Assembly (NCBI GenBank): GCA_037176725.1
Contig: JAZBRS010000026.1
Coordinates: forward strand, 56,274,501-56,338,500
Source: Posidonia oceanica
Lineage: Eukaryota > Streptophyta > Magnoliopsida > Alismatales > Posidoniaceae
DNA: 64,000 bases
Reading direction: 5' to 3'
Below are positions 7,901-18,600 of the stretch, piece after piece. Position numbers and translations under genes: made by a program. How positions within the stretch are numbered: the first letter of the stretch is position 1; every line of letters starts with the position of its first letter. The notes under the pieces are model-generated. The model ran no database searches. It was given only the letters and a program-made list of their open reading frames with translations, and had not been told where the DNA came from.

Positions 7901-10900
7901 CTTCTGCTATCGACTTGATCTGTTCTTGATAGAGTAGCTCTAAGTCAGACATCCAAGAATCGACCTGGGCTTCTATCGCCACTCCTTCTTCCTCGTCTGA
8001 GAGGGAGTCGACGTAGTAGGCGCCGGGGGCCTGCGGCACTGGCCCGGCTGCAAGACGGATTGCTGCCCTTGGAGTCTGCATGATCTGGTTCACGGGCGCG
8101 TCCGATGGTGGCAACTCTGATGTAGAAGCCCCAAATAGACAAGTTAGCGGTGCCATAGATGGATATGCTGCCAGGGTCACTGTTGGAGAGTAAGCAGGGT
8201 TGCTCTTCAGAGGGCTCAAGGGCCCGGAGAGTGTAGTGCTCAGTTGGCCTTTTGTATCGGGCCGTAACTGAGAGAGTGCAGCCTCTGACGCCATGGGGTC
8301 TTGCCATGAGAGCTGCTGCTGGTTGTCAGGGGGATGTGAAGCGGACTGCGCCTGCTGCATTCCCGGAGATGTGGATGCTGAAGCGGGCTGAGCCGCGCTG
8401 CTGACTGTACTGATTAACTGCCCCTCCAGAGATAGGGACAGTGGCACTGATGTTGCTGTGACCGCTGGTAGCATGCTTGGTTCTGCCAGGAGGAGTGTCT
8501 CCGACTCCTGCACTGCTGCTGACTGTTCCTGAGGAGCTGATGTGGCTGCTGAAGGATGGAAACTTGAATCTGCCACAGGGCCTACTAAGCTGCCTGCTGT
8601 TTCTGCCAAAGGAAGAGCTGAATAGATTGACTGTGGGGCCTCTGCTCTGATCACTGTTTCTGCTGTGCTGGTTGGGACTGCCTCTGTTGTACCAGACTGC
8701 TCCTCATCCGAGTAGTAGTCCTCAACACACACCCAATCCTCTGCCGGCGCTGTGGCTTGATAATCGGTTGATCCCAGAATTCCTGCACTGGTAAAGTTAG
8801 TGAGGTCTCTGGGAATGGCTGGTGCATGGGCTTTGAGCTGGAAGCAGTGATCTTCGTTGGGCTTGGGTTCGTAGCCGAGGCCTTCAGATTTCCTTCGCTC
8901 CACTGCTGCGATCGGCTCCGCGATCCCTTGGCCGTGACGCCCGAGCGGCGTACCCTTTGTGTAACCCCACCTGTGACACACATTCTCGACCATTCAAAAG
9001 GGGTTATTGTGAACGGTCAAGGAGTTGACACGTTCAAGATCAGGAACGAAGTTAACTGGCTCGCACCGGTTAACGCGATAGAGGGCTTCAGAAGTCTCGG
9101 GGTCAAACGGGATAGATTGCGAGGACATGGGAGAGACCGCTTCAATCCGCTCCTTCTCAAAGTTCTCCGCCATGACGACAATGACATCATCGCCACGACG
9201 GTACTTTATCATTCGATGGAGGGTCGAAGGAAGGACCTGATGCTTGTGGAGCCAAGGGCGCCCAAGCAGAAGATTGAAGTTAGGCTTCAAGTCGACGACA
9301 TAGAATTCTACATCGAAGACGACCAGACCGATAGCCAGAGGGATAAACAGAATCCCTAGAGCGTCATGGTGAGTGTTGTCAAAAGCAGTCATTCCCTTCA
9401 CGGCTGGCGTGATATCCTCGACTTTGAATCCGAGCTTGGTTGCTGTACGCAAGGGGCAGACGTTAAGGCCTGACCCGTTATCAACCAGTGTTAAGGGAAT
9501 GCGGAAGCTTTTGAACTGCACCGTGACGAACAGGGGCTGGTTGTGATTAATCCCCGCCGGAGGCAGCTCATCACTCGTGAAAGAGATGACCTGGGGCTCC
9601 GCGATTAACCCAACCATGCTCTCCAAGGCAGAAGGCTCAATGGACTGGGACACACGGGCAGCCTGGAACACACGAAGAAAGGCCTCGCGGTGTTCGGCAG
9701 AGGTGTGGATCAAGTCCCAGATGGAGATGTCGGCTTTGACCTTCTTAAGCTGGGAGGTCAAGTCCGCCTTAGGTTGGCTCCTTCTAGCAACTGGAGGGGT
9801 GATTCTAGCAGGTTCTGAGGGAGTAGTGGCAGGAAGCTGGGTTACTACAAGCTGGGTAGGGATTTGGCTAGTTACAGGCTGATCTGGAGTTGGATCTACT
9901 ATGGGTTGGCTAGAGGGTGGGGGCATAATAGGTCCAGGGTGAGTTGGCCTAGTTGCCGGTGCTGGGGGCCTATAAACCCTCCCCGATCGCGTTACTTCCG
10001 CACACATTTCTGTGGCGTAGCTGTAAGGGACGCGATGGGTGTCCAGGGTCAAATCAATGACGACTGGAGCATGTGCTGCGAGCACAGGAGGGGTTACAGG
10101 GGGACCTACAGGATGTTGAGGTCTATCTAGCGGGTATGGTTGTTTGGGTGGGAAGACTGGGGCAGGTTGAGGTCTGCCTAGAAGGTGTAGCTGAGGCTGC
10201 CCTAAAAGGTGAATGGGAGAACTAGGCTGGACCCTAGCTAGAAGGTGCACAGGGGATTGAGCCTGGGGAAGCACGGTGGGAGGCGCGAGAGGGTGCTCCA
10301 GCCTGGCACGCGGTCGGATCAGGTGAATTCCCGACTCGGAGCCGGCAACTGCCGCGAGATAGAGACTGACTGGGAAAGGCTCAGAGATGTCAGAGATGAG
10401 ATTAGAAGGGTCTACTACAGAGGTAGCAGGCCTAGAAGGAAAGACAGAGTGGATGCCTGAGGTTCCCGCGCCTCCCGGATAAGAGTGCTCCGGTAAAGGT
10501 TGGCGGACGATGCCAGAATGCGGGGGAACAGCTGAGTGTGCAGATGCATGAGTGTGTGCTTGAGTGGATGCCTCGTGCGTGTCGATCACAATCGTTCCCG
10601 ATTCGATCAAGTCCTGAATTGCGTTTTGCAGGGAGAAGCAATTGTCCGTCGAATGCCCGACACTTCGATGGAAATTGCAGAAGAGGTCCGACCTAAACCA
10701 ATGCGGCAGAGGACTTGGCGGCGGACGAACCTCCGGGAACTTCAGGAGCGATGCAACCTTTGGCAAGATGGCCGTGAGCGGCTCCACCAGTGGGGTGAAA
10801 CTACGCCTCTCAATGGGTGGCCTTCTTTGCCTTGGGTGTGAGCCTTGCTGGACCGGTGCGGTAGGATAGACCGGTCTAGCGGTGGTAGTGATGTGCGGTG

Positions 10901-11774
10901 TGTGCGGGTTCCTAGGTGCAGGAGCGTACACCATCTGAGCTGGGGCAGGCCGAGACGGCAAGCGAACAGGCACAGCAGGAGAATCGACGAATGCAACAGC
11001 GGGTTTCGGTGAATCCTTCCTCTTCGGGCGGTTGTTGCTGCTGCCGCTGTTGTTGTTGTTGGAGGCGCTGCTGTTGGCACTGTTGCTGCTGATCACTGCC
11101 TGCTTAGCGAACGCAGAGAGAGCTGGGAAGTTGCCACTCCGCAAAGAACTCTCCACGCGCGCTCCAGCTCTGATGAGTGCCGTAAAAGTAGTGACTGGCT
11201 GAATGCTAAGCAGAGCTCCGAGAGACGGCTGCGCCCCTTTGATAGCGATCTCGATAGATTCCTCGTCAGAGGGTCTATCTTGAACCTGAGAGGCAAGGGC
11301 GCGCCAGCGGCCGACGTACTCCCCGAACGGCTCGCCAGAGTTCTGCTTGATAGCGATCAAGTCCGCCCTCTTTGGGACAAGATCGAGGTTGAAGGAGTAT
11401 TGCTCCAGGAACGCCTGACTGAGGTCGTTCCAAGTCTTGATGGCTGACATATCAAGTGATGTGAACCACTTGAGTGCCGGCCCGGTCAAACTCTTCTGGA
11501 ACAAGCGGATCAGCAACCTCTCGTCAGCCTGAAGCTGAGCGAGATCACCGCAATACGCCTTCAAGTGTGCTACAGGGCAGCCCCTACCATTATACTTCTT
11601 GAAGTCCGGGATCTTGAACTTCGGAGGGAGTACCGCCTCTGGAAAGCAGCAGAGGTCCCGGAATTGGTAGGTCTGGTGCTCAGTACCCTACACTAGTCGT
11701 AGTGCTTTCTCCAAGACGTCCATCCGGTTATTGATGGGGTCTGGGATTGCTGCTGTAGGAGAGGGATCAGCAGG
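7857..11774 (-). pseudogene. Gag (C-terminal part), protease and linker of element A
   Basis: In sense order: the capsid-type retrotransposon gag domain (PDFKKYNG..., LFQKSLTGPALKWFTSL, SFNLDLVPKR), a Ser/Asn/Pro-rich stretch, a zinc-knuckle-like CNFHRSVGHSTDNC (C-X2-H-X4-H-X4-C) near 10680, a Pro-rich region, then protease with LVDNGSGLNV near 9470 and LLLGRPWLHKH near 9255, and an acidic linker (EDWVCVEDYYSDEE). Gag forms the particle and the protease matures it. Only two stops interrupt it: TAG at 11688-11690 (from CAG) and TGA at 8994-8996 (from CGA, as the intact form in B0 shows). The start lies across the solo LTR at 18600. It ends at 7857 after the deletion junction. Confidence 0.92.
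11770..11774. repeat. Target-site duplication GCAGG, left copy
   Basis: GCAGG directly precedes the LTR end TGTAGCGATCC. The same five bases follow the other LTR end at 17678-17682. Confidence 0.9.
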
Positions 11775-11941
11775 TGTAGCGATCCCAGTGTTCGGATCGT
11801 CCATGCACGATGCCAAAGCTCGCGTGCACCGATCGGAATCAGGCTCACTATTGGCGGCTATATCCGAGAAGGAAGACCTAACTCGAAAACATTTAAAAGA
11901 GGGAAAAAAGGGAAAGAAAAGAAGAAGATAAGACAAAATTG

Positions 11942-11950
11942 GAGTCGCCA
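11942..11950 (-). other. Primer-site-like TGGCGACTC inside the LTR (solo LTR)
   Basis: The nine bases that begin the true primer binding site (TGGCGACTC, 19926-19934) also occur here, about 170 bp inside the LTR end, in a conserved context. The same word lies at 20052-20060, 30506-30514 and 49384-49392 in the other three Tat LTRs. Confidence 0.6.
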
Positions 11951-12065
11951 CCAAGTCTATTAAATCGGAAGACGAGGAAAACCGGGGAAATGCGTGAATA
12001 ATCACGCAAAACCAAGCAAAAGATGCAATGCAGGGCAATGCAAAAGAAATGAGATGCAAATGAAT

Positions 12066-12470
12066 GCAAATGATGTGACTCGTGCCTAGGACAAGGGCGA
12101 TATGGTCATTGCGGGCCAAGAGAGGGTAAGGACTCCTGTTACGCGCGGGGAAGGTGTTAGGCACCCCCGACACGCCCGAGAATCGGTCTTTCTAGGCTTA
12201 CGCTCGCACATGCAGGGAAATGCAGACTTTGAATGCCTAAGTGCCAATGAATGCCTATCTAAATGCTCAAGGGTGTGCTCTAAGTGATGAAAGACGACGC
12301 AAGGAAGTAAACGTGCAATCTAAGCGCTCAGCAACACTGTCTGTGTTCCGAACCGGGCGAGACCTGGCTCATGAGAACTCCGGACAGTAAGCATCACCGC
12401 CCTATATGCAAATGCGGGCGATAAAGCGAAACAGCGAGAAAACCATGCAATGCAATCGACATGCCAGGGA
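12066..12470 (-). promoter_or_regulatory. LTR 3' conserved block shared by families A and B
   Basis: It contains CTCCTGTTACGCGCGGGGA, the short inverted repeat GGTGTTAGGCACC, CGGTCTTTCTAGGC and TGTTCCGAAC, all recognisable in the 5' LTR of A (20175-20560) and in both family-B LTRs (30640-30990, 49540-49870), although the remainder of the A and B LTRs cannot be aligned. It lies in the last tenth or so of each LTR, probably R/U5. A packaging, polyadenylation or reverse-transcription role is inference. Confidence 0.65.
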
Positions 12471-12529
12471 AAACGGCGTAAAACAGTGCGAGGAACGAAA
12501 CAAGTATGCAAAAAGATGCGAAAACAAGG

Positions 12530-13605
12530 TTGACATGCAAAACGGCGCAAGGAACGGAACAAGAACGCAAAACCGTGCAGGAAAACGAAAGAAGGGCGCA
12601 AAACCGGGCAAGGAAAACAAGGGCACGCAAGACGAGACGAGAAAACGAAAGGGCACACAAAACGGAGCGAGGAAACTTGAAAGCACGCAAAACGAGGCAA
12701 GACAAAGAAACGGCACGTAAAACGGCGCAAGAAAACAAGACTGCATGCAAAACGAGGTGAGGAAACTAAAGGGCACGCAAAACGGTGCAAGACGAAGAAG
12801 CGGCGTGCAAAATGGAGCGAGAAAACTTAAAAACACACAAAACGAGGTGAGGAAACTAAAGGGCATGCAAAACGGTGCAAGACAAGGAAGCGGCACGCAA
12901 AACGGTGCAAGAAAACAAGACTACACGCAAAACGAGGTGAGGAAACTAAAGGGCACGCAAAACGGTGCAAGACAAGGAAGCGGCATGCAAAACGGTGCAA
13001 GAAAACAAGACTACATGCAAAACGAGGTGAGAAAACTAAAGGGCACGCAAAACGGTGCAAAACAAAGAAGCGGCGCGCAAAACGGGGCGAGAAAACATGA
13101 AGGCACGCAAAACGGAGCGGAAAAACTAAAGGGCACGCAAAACGGTGCAAGACAAAGATGCGGCACGCAAAACTAGGCGAGGAAACTGAAGGGCACGCAA
13201 AACGGGGCGAGAAAACTAAAGGGCACGCAAAACGGAGCGAGAAAACTTGAAAGCACGCAAAACAAGGCAAGACAAAGAGCGGCGCGCAAAACGGAGCCAG
13301 AGAACTTGAAAACACGCAAAACGAGGCGAGAAAACTAAAGGGCACGCAAAACGGAGCGAGAAAACTTGAAAGCACGCAAAACGAGGCAAGACAAAGAAGC
13401 GGCGTGCAAAACGGAGCGAGAGAACTTGAAAACACGCAAAACGGGACGAGAAAACTAAAGGGCATGCAAAACGGAGCGAGAAAACTTGAAAGCACGCAAA
13501 ACGAGGCAAGGAAACTAAAGGGCACGCAAAACGGAGCAAGACAAAGAAACGGCATGCAAAACGAAGCAAAAAAAACTAAAGGGCACGCAAAACGGTGCAA
13601 ATGGC
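12530..13605. repeat. Tandem array of about 30-bp units in LTR (solo LTR)
   Basis: Roughly 35 copies of a unit like GCACGCAAAACGGAGCGAGA plus a ten-base variable tail. Units alternate in a few types, so a loose 60-90-bp higher-order pattern is visible. The period is a multiple of three, which keeps frames open on both strands and creates long ten-residue-repeat ORFs that are not genes. The 5' LTR of A holds only about nine such units. Confidence 0.92.
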
Positions 13606-14718
13606 ATGCAAATGAATGCAGTGCAGGGGTTCAGGAAGATATACTTGGAGATCCGGGAGTCTGATCGGAGATCTGCTTGTCCATGCTGAAGAGCGCTTCG
13701 CTGCGGTCGCCTGGGCAGCTTTCTTGAGGAGATCCAACGGTCGGATTGGAAGATATCACAACTTCAGAGAAAAGGGGCCAGAGCAGATGAGAAGAACAGA
13801 TCTAGGTGTTCAGGAGGTCCTAGGGGTGTGCTGAAGGTCCTCCCAAGTGAAGGGGAGTTAAAAGTGCTTAGTGTATGCAAAGGGGAGCTTGAATGCAAGA
13901 TTAGATGAATGCGGGATGCATGCAAGGCAAGAAAAGATAAAGAAAAGCAATTTTGAGAGAACAGGGATTCAAAAGCATTTTTGAAGAAAGAAAGGGGCCA
14001 AAATGCAAATTCTCCAGAAAACAGGGGTTCTGGGGAGTCCGAGAATGCAAGTGGAGGGCCTACATGCAATTTTTGCAAGCATAGGAGTTAAAATGCAACT
14101 TAGGGGCAAAAGAGTCCTTTTACATGGTTTTTGAAAGATGCAAGGCTCTATGTGTGATTTTTAAATCATGCAAGGGTCAAAAATGCAATTTCATATGGAA
14201 AACATGCTCTGAAAAATAAGGGACAGGACTACAGTGCAAATTTTAAAAGGAACAGGGTCAAAAATGCAATGCAATAAGCTAAAATGCATGCCAAATGGGT
14301 TACTGTCCATTTAAAATGGACCTATGTGCAAATATGCAAAGCCAGAAGGTAAAATATGCAATGCAGTATGCAAAATGAGGAAATAAAACCTAGGTTGCTA
14401 CAGTTCAGAGGATCAGTCAGTAAATATAAAAAAACAGAGGGGCCCAGAATGCAATTTTATATGGTAAAATGCATACAGTTAAATAGACTGATTTAAAACA
14501 GGACCTAAGTGCAATAATCGAAAGCAGGGGGGCTAAAGCATAAAACATTACAACTGAAACACACAGTAAATGGACCGAAAAGCAAATACTGAAAAACATA
14601 AATAAAAACAGCAATTTAGCATGGTATTTAATTAAAAACTAAGCGAAATAAATGAACAGAGGACTAAAACGCAAAAATGTAAGAACTTAAGGCATAAATG
14701 CAATATTTGCACCAAAAA

Positions 14719-14727
14719 CTATATAAA
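14719..14727 (-). promoter_or_regulatory. Candidate TATA box of solo LTR
   Basis: TTTATATAG on the minus strand, just downstream of the GC-rich domain. A matching GTTATATAG is at 22559-22567 in the 5' LTR, the same position relative to that domain. The transcription start is not shown. Confidence 0.4.
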
Positions 14728-14744
14728 GAAAAAAATAAAAGCAC

Positions 14745-16085
14745 AGTGTCTCGTCGGCGGCGACGAACACTGTAGCAACAGAGGTTGCAGCGCTCGTGGC
14801 CGCCGACAGTGGAGGCTGAGGAGGCGCAGACCGGCGGAGGGCGGTGCTGGCGACCGTGCGGAGCTCTGGGCAGCATCGGAGTGGCGTTCCAGTGGCTGGA
14901 GCGCCCGAAAGACAAGCGGCCGGCGCCGGAGAAGACAGGAAGGCCGGCGGGACGCGGGCGGCACTGGAGGTCTGGAAACCTGGATCTGGTTGGCGGAGAA
15001 GCAGCAGGAGGAGGAGAGAGAGCAGGGGAGGGTGAGGAGTACCTGCGGCTGTGTCTGGTGTGCCCTCCCGACCTCAGCAGTGCCGGAGATGGCCGGCGGA
15101 CGTCGTCTGGTCGCTGCGGACGTCCTCGGCGGCTCGCGACGGCTGGAGCTTTCTCAGGGTGATCCTCCGATGCTCCCTGGACGATAGGATGGAGGTTCTG
15201 CAACTCGAGTGAAGGACCGGCTTTTTTGGGTCCTCAGGTTGCTGCCGGAGGTGGGGGGCTCTGTCTGCTGCTCGTCCGATGGAGCGGAGCCCTCCGGGAG
15301 GAAGCTGGAGGTCCGGTGGTGGGTTCGGGGTGTTCAGAAAGGCCGGGAAGAGACTGGAGGGGAGGTTCGGGTTTGGAGCGGATTTCGGACAGGAACTGCT
15401 GCAGGTGTTTGCGGTGGAGCGTTTCGCCTGTGGTGGGTTACTGAGCTGGAGGTTAGGTGTTTCAGGAAGGTGGAGTTCAGGTGAATGTTGGGGCGGAGTT
15501 TGGGAGGATGTGGTGGACTGTGGCAGAGGGAATTTCAAAAGGGAAGGGAGTTGGGTTCCGGTGCGATTTCAGGCGGTTTCCGGCGAAATGCGGGTTGGTT
15601 TCTCTGTGGGAAGGAAGGGAGGAACTGCAGGTGGCTTGGGTGAGATTGGGGGGCGAATTCTGGGCTGTTCTCGGGGTGTTTCGGGCTCTGGTTCGCTGCG
15701 GAAGGGAGAGCGGAAGGTCGGGTGTTTCTAGGTGGATTTCAGAGGAGGAATGTGCTCTCTCTCGCTGGGGATTCACTCTGGAATCCTCCTCTCTTCCGGG
15801 TTGTTCTCTCTATTCTTCTCCTCTCCTTTCCCTCCTCGAATTGGCTCTGATTTCCCCTCCTTTCTGCCTTGAATCTGATGACTTCTCTTCTTGGTTTTGC
15901 AGGCCTGCGGCAATTGAATGCCGAGGAGGGGTGGTGGCAGGAGCACGGATGGAGTTCGGCGCGTGCTCGTCCGGCTCGAGTAGGAGATGGCAGACCGCTG
16001 CAGCACTGCAGGCCAGCGGGCACTGTAGCAGCTGGCACGCGGGAGAGGGAAGGAGGACGACGGCACTGTAGTTGTGGGCCGGGCT
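14745..16085. other. GC-rich domain within family-A LTR (solo LTR)
   Basis: About 1.3 kb of GC-rich sequence (GGCGGCGACG, many CGGCGG words) between AT-rich flanks. It is matched by 22585-24030 in the other LTR. Open frames exist on both strands but differ between the two copies, so coding is unlikely. It may be the U3 promoter or captured host sequence. Confidence 0.55.
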
Positions 16086-16179
16086 GAAGCTTTTGAAAAA
16101 AAGGAAAAAAAAGGGAAAACGGGCCGGTGAGCCCAGTAAGGAAGAAAGGAGAAGATAAAAAGGAAGAAAGAAAGAAAGA

Positions 16180-17150
16180 TGGAAAGAAGGAGGGAAATAA
16201 AATAGGAAAAAATAAGATAAAAATAAATAAAAATATTAGATGACTTGGGTTGTAGGTTAGATGTTTAATTGGATTTTTTAATGACTGTTTTTAGGTTAAT
16301 TAGTGTGTTTTAGGCTTGATTAGGGTTTTAGGGTTTTATTTTGTTTTTAATTTGCTTTCCACTTGATTAGGTGTTGGTTAAGTCTTTTTAAATCGTTTTT
16401 AAAATTGTGTTTTCTTGTTAAGTATTTTAGGATGTTAATTAGGATTTTTAGGATTTATTTTCATATTAATTAGAAAGGGTTTTGGGCTTTTTAGTTCTAG
16501 TCTTTTATGTTTTTCTTCTTTAAGTCTTTTGAACTATGTTTTTTTATTTTTATTTGTTAATTCTTCTTGATGTTTTTTAGTTGGTTTTTTCCTGGTTTGA
16601 TTAAGTGTTCTTAAGTCTTTTAACTGCATTTTCTTCTTCTTTTTTTAATTAGGTTTTATGTTGTTTTTCCTTGTGTTTATTAGGTTAAGTCTTTTGTCTC
16701 CTTTAATTACTTGTTTTGGTGTTTGATTTTTAATTCTTCTCTTTAGGGTTTGTTTTTTAATTCTTTTAGTGGGGTTTTTATTCTTGGTAGGTTCTGACTT
16801 TATTTCAGTTTTTTACTTGATTTTACAGTATTTTCTTTTAGTTTGTTTTGCATTTTTTAGTTTGCATGCTTGATTTTCTTTTTAGCTTGATTTAGTTAAG
16901 TTTGAGTTTTTAATCATTTGTTTAATGTTTTTTAGTTGCTTTTCTTGGAATTCTGATTTGTTTCTTTTATGTTTTAGGGTCTTACAGATTTTTAAGGATT
17001 TTTATGGGTTTTTGCAAAAGAGAGAAGAAGGAAAAGGAAAAAGAGAAGAAAAGGGGAAAAAGGAAAATAAAAGGGAAAGAGATAGGTTTGAGGGAAAAGA
17101 TTTTTTAAAATTCAGGAAAAATGCTAAAAATAAAATAAAAATAGGAATAA
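16180..17150. other. AT-rich LTR segment
   Basis: A T-rich plus strand (A-rich sense) with words like TTAGGGTTTTAGGGTTTT and runs of T. It matches 24280-25230 of the other LTR. No gene or regular repeat was seen. Confidence 0.6.
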
Positions 17151-17677
17151 GATGGAGAAAGGATAGGAGTACAAAGGGGGCCCACAGCCAAGCCAGAGAA
17201 AGGGCAAGAAGGGGATGAAAAGAGAGACGATAATCAGGAGAGAGAGAGGAGAGAGAAAACGATAATCCCGAAGAGAGAAAACGATAATCCAGGCAAAAGG
17301 GGGTCTTAGGAGTCTCGGAAAGGGGTGAAACTTGGCGGGCGCGGGGTCTAGGGTTTCTAGTTCTAGTCCTGGAGTTTTGGAGGGGTTTTGAGGCGTAGAA
17401 AAAGGGTAGTTTTGCCTAAGTTTCCTAGGGTTTTTGGGAGGGGTATGGTTTGAGATTTTGCAGGCTTTTTGGTGGGTTTACTAAGTCATCAGGGGTGAGT
17501 TTTCCTATGGATTTTGGTTAGTTTTCGGGTTCGGAAAAGGGGGGTAATCCTAGGTTGAGTTTGGGCTTGTTTTGAAGGGAAAGAAGGAGAGGAAGGTGTG
17601 GATTTGGGTCTAGATTCGGGTCCAGCAGCCAGCGGACGGCTCCATACGATCTAGCCTGTCAAAATGGGGTGTCAACA

Positions 17678-17682
17678 GCAGG
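17678..17682. repeat. Target-site duplication GCAGG, right copy
   Basis: GCAGG immediately follows the LTR start (GGGGTGTCAACA on plus) and matches 11770-11774. Confidence 0.9.
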
Positions 17683-18600
17683 GGTAGCGAGCACATACGC
17701 CGAATGGGTCGCACCTAAGTACTCCTCCGGATCTACCATAGCGTCGCCTGGTGGAGCAACGGGATGGCCGGCGTATCCGTGCTGGGGGACTGTGTATGCA
17801 GGAGTGTATGCAGGATGCTGGACCTGATGCAGAGGAGAAGAGTAGATGCCATGCTGTGCTGTGATAGGGGTAGAATGACGGAGCACCAGTTGCTGTACAG
17901 GCGGGGTGCCAGACAGCGAGCCAGTGAGGTACTGGGCTCCAGCCGGTCCAAAAGACTGACCACCAGGGGGAAGTGGAGCATGCTGTGCCAAGTGTTGTGC
18001 AGTAGGAGGCGGTAAACGAGCCCCCATCATCGGAACCGTGAGCAGTTGAGACGATGGTCGAGGCGGAGGTGCAGAGGTTGATGCATGAAATGCAGGAACT
18101 GGCCTCGGAGGAACCTCAGGGACGACAGAGACAGAAGAAGGACGAACTGATAGAGCCATGCCCTGCAGTCTCTGGGCAAGCTCCATCAGGTGCTGGTACT
18201 GCGCTTCGGGCGTCTCAGCAGTGGGGACGCAGAAGTGCAGTGCCGGCGGGGATTGAGAAGCAAGGGGCACGGACACAGATGGTCCGGGAAGGAGGGGATC
18301 TACGAAAAAAGTCGCAGCAGCGGTGGAAGGGATGTCGAAAGCGACGTATCCCTGGGACGGAGGGGGCAGTGGCGTCTCCGGAACGCGAGTAACGGCCGTC
18401 AAGATAGACTCGGCGACCGGATCCGGAGGAAGGGAGGCTTGCCACTGTCCCAGGGTGTACTGAGAACCTAGAGACGTCAGAGGAGGAAACCCTGGCGTCG
18501 GAGGGGGAACAAGGGGGACAGAAAGAGCAACCGGAGGGGCCAGAACGGAAACACCCTCCGTGACAGGAGTAAAAGAAGGCTCACTAACGTACTGGGCCAT
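17678..18600 (-). pseudogene. Gag N-terminal part of element A
   Basis: Pro/Ser/Ala-rich N-terminus of Gag. The first ATG is at 18598-18600 (MAQYVSEPSF); the frame is open further upstream to a TTG at 18645 (NTRRSPVLTRSRS, a basic stretch that could belong to the protein if a non-ATG start is used). There are no internal stops. Translation is interrupted at 17678 by the solo LTR and resumes in the same frame at 11769. There is no recognisable domain in this part; the capsid-type domain lies beyond the insertion. Confidence 0.85.

Larger units (their letters stand above)
11775..17677 (-). mobile_element. Solo LTR of family A inside gag of element A (5903 bp)
   Basis: On the minus strand it starts TGTTGACACCCC and ends GGATCGCTACA, the same termini as the 5' LTR of element A. 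It is flanked by GCAGG duplications and has no primer site, internal region or polypurine tract beside it, so it is a solo LTR left by recombination between the two LTRs of an inserted element. Removing it together with one target duplication (5908 bp) restores the gag frame across the gap, which confirms the boundaries. It contains a conserved 3' block, a 30-bp repeat array, a GC-rich domain and an AT-rich domain. Confidence 0.93.

Noticed and set aside
12320..13600. ORF with ten-residue repeats (RFACPLVFSP-like) on the minus strand and Arg/Asn-rich ORFs on plus
   Set aside because: The 30-bp repeat is a multiple of three, which keeps every frame open. The other LTR has only a short version.
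15890..15905. Possible plant intron 3' splice site (TTGGTTTTGCAG) and exon on the plus strand in the GC-rich LTR domain
   Set aside because: The flanking frames differ between the two LTR copies and there is no matching donor or conserved protein.
16310..16345. TTTAGGG-like words (TTAGGGTTTTAGGG), also near 24380 and 25680
   Set aside because: Only a few irregular copies in T-rich DNA, not a telomeric array.
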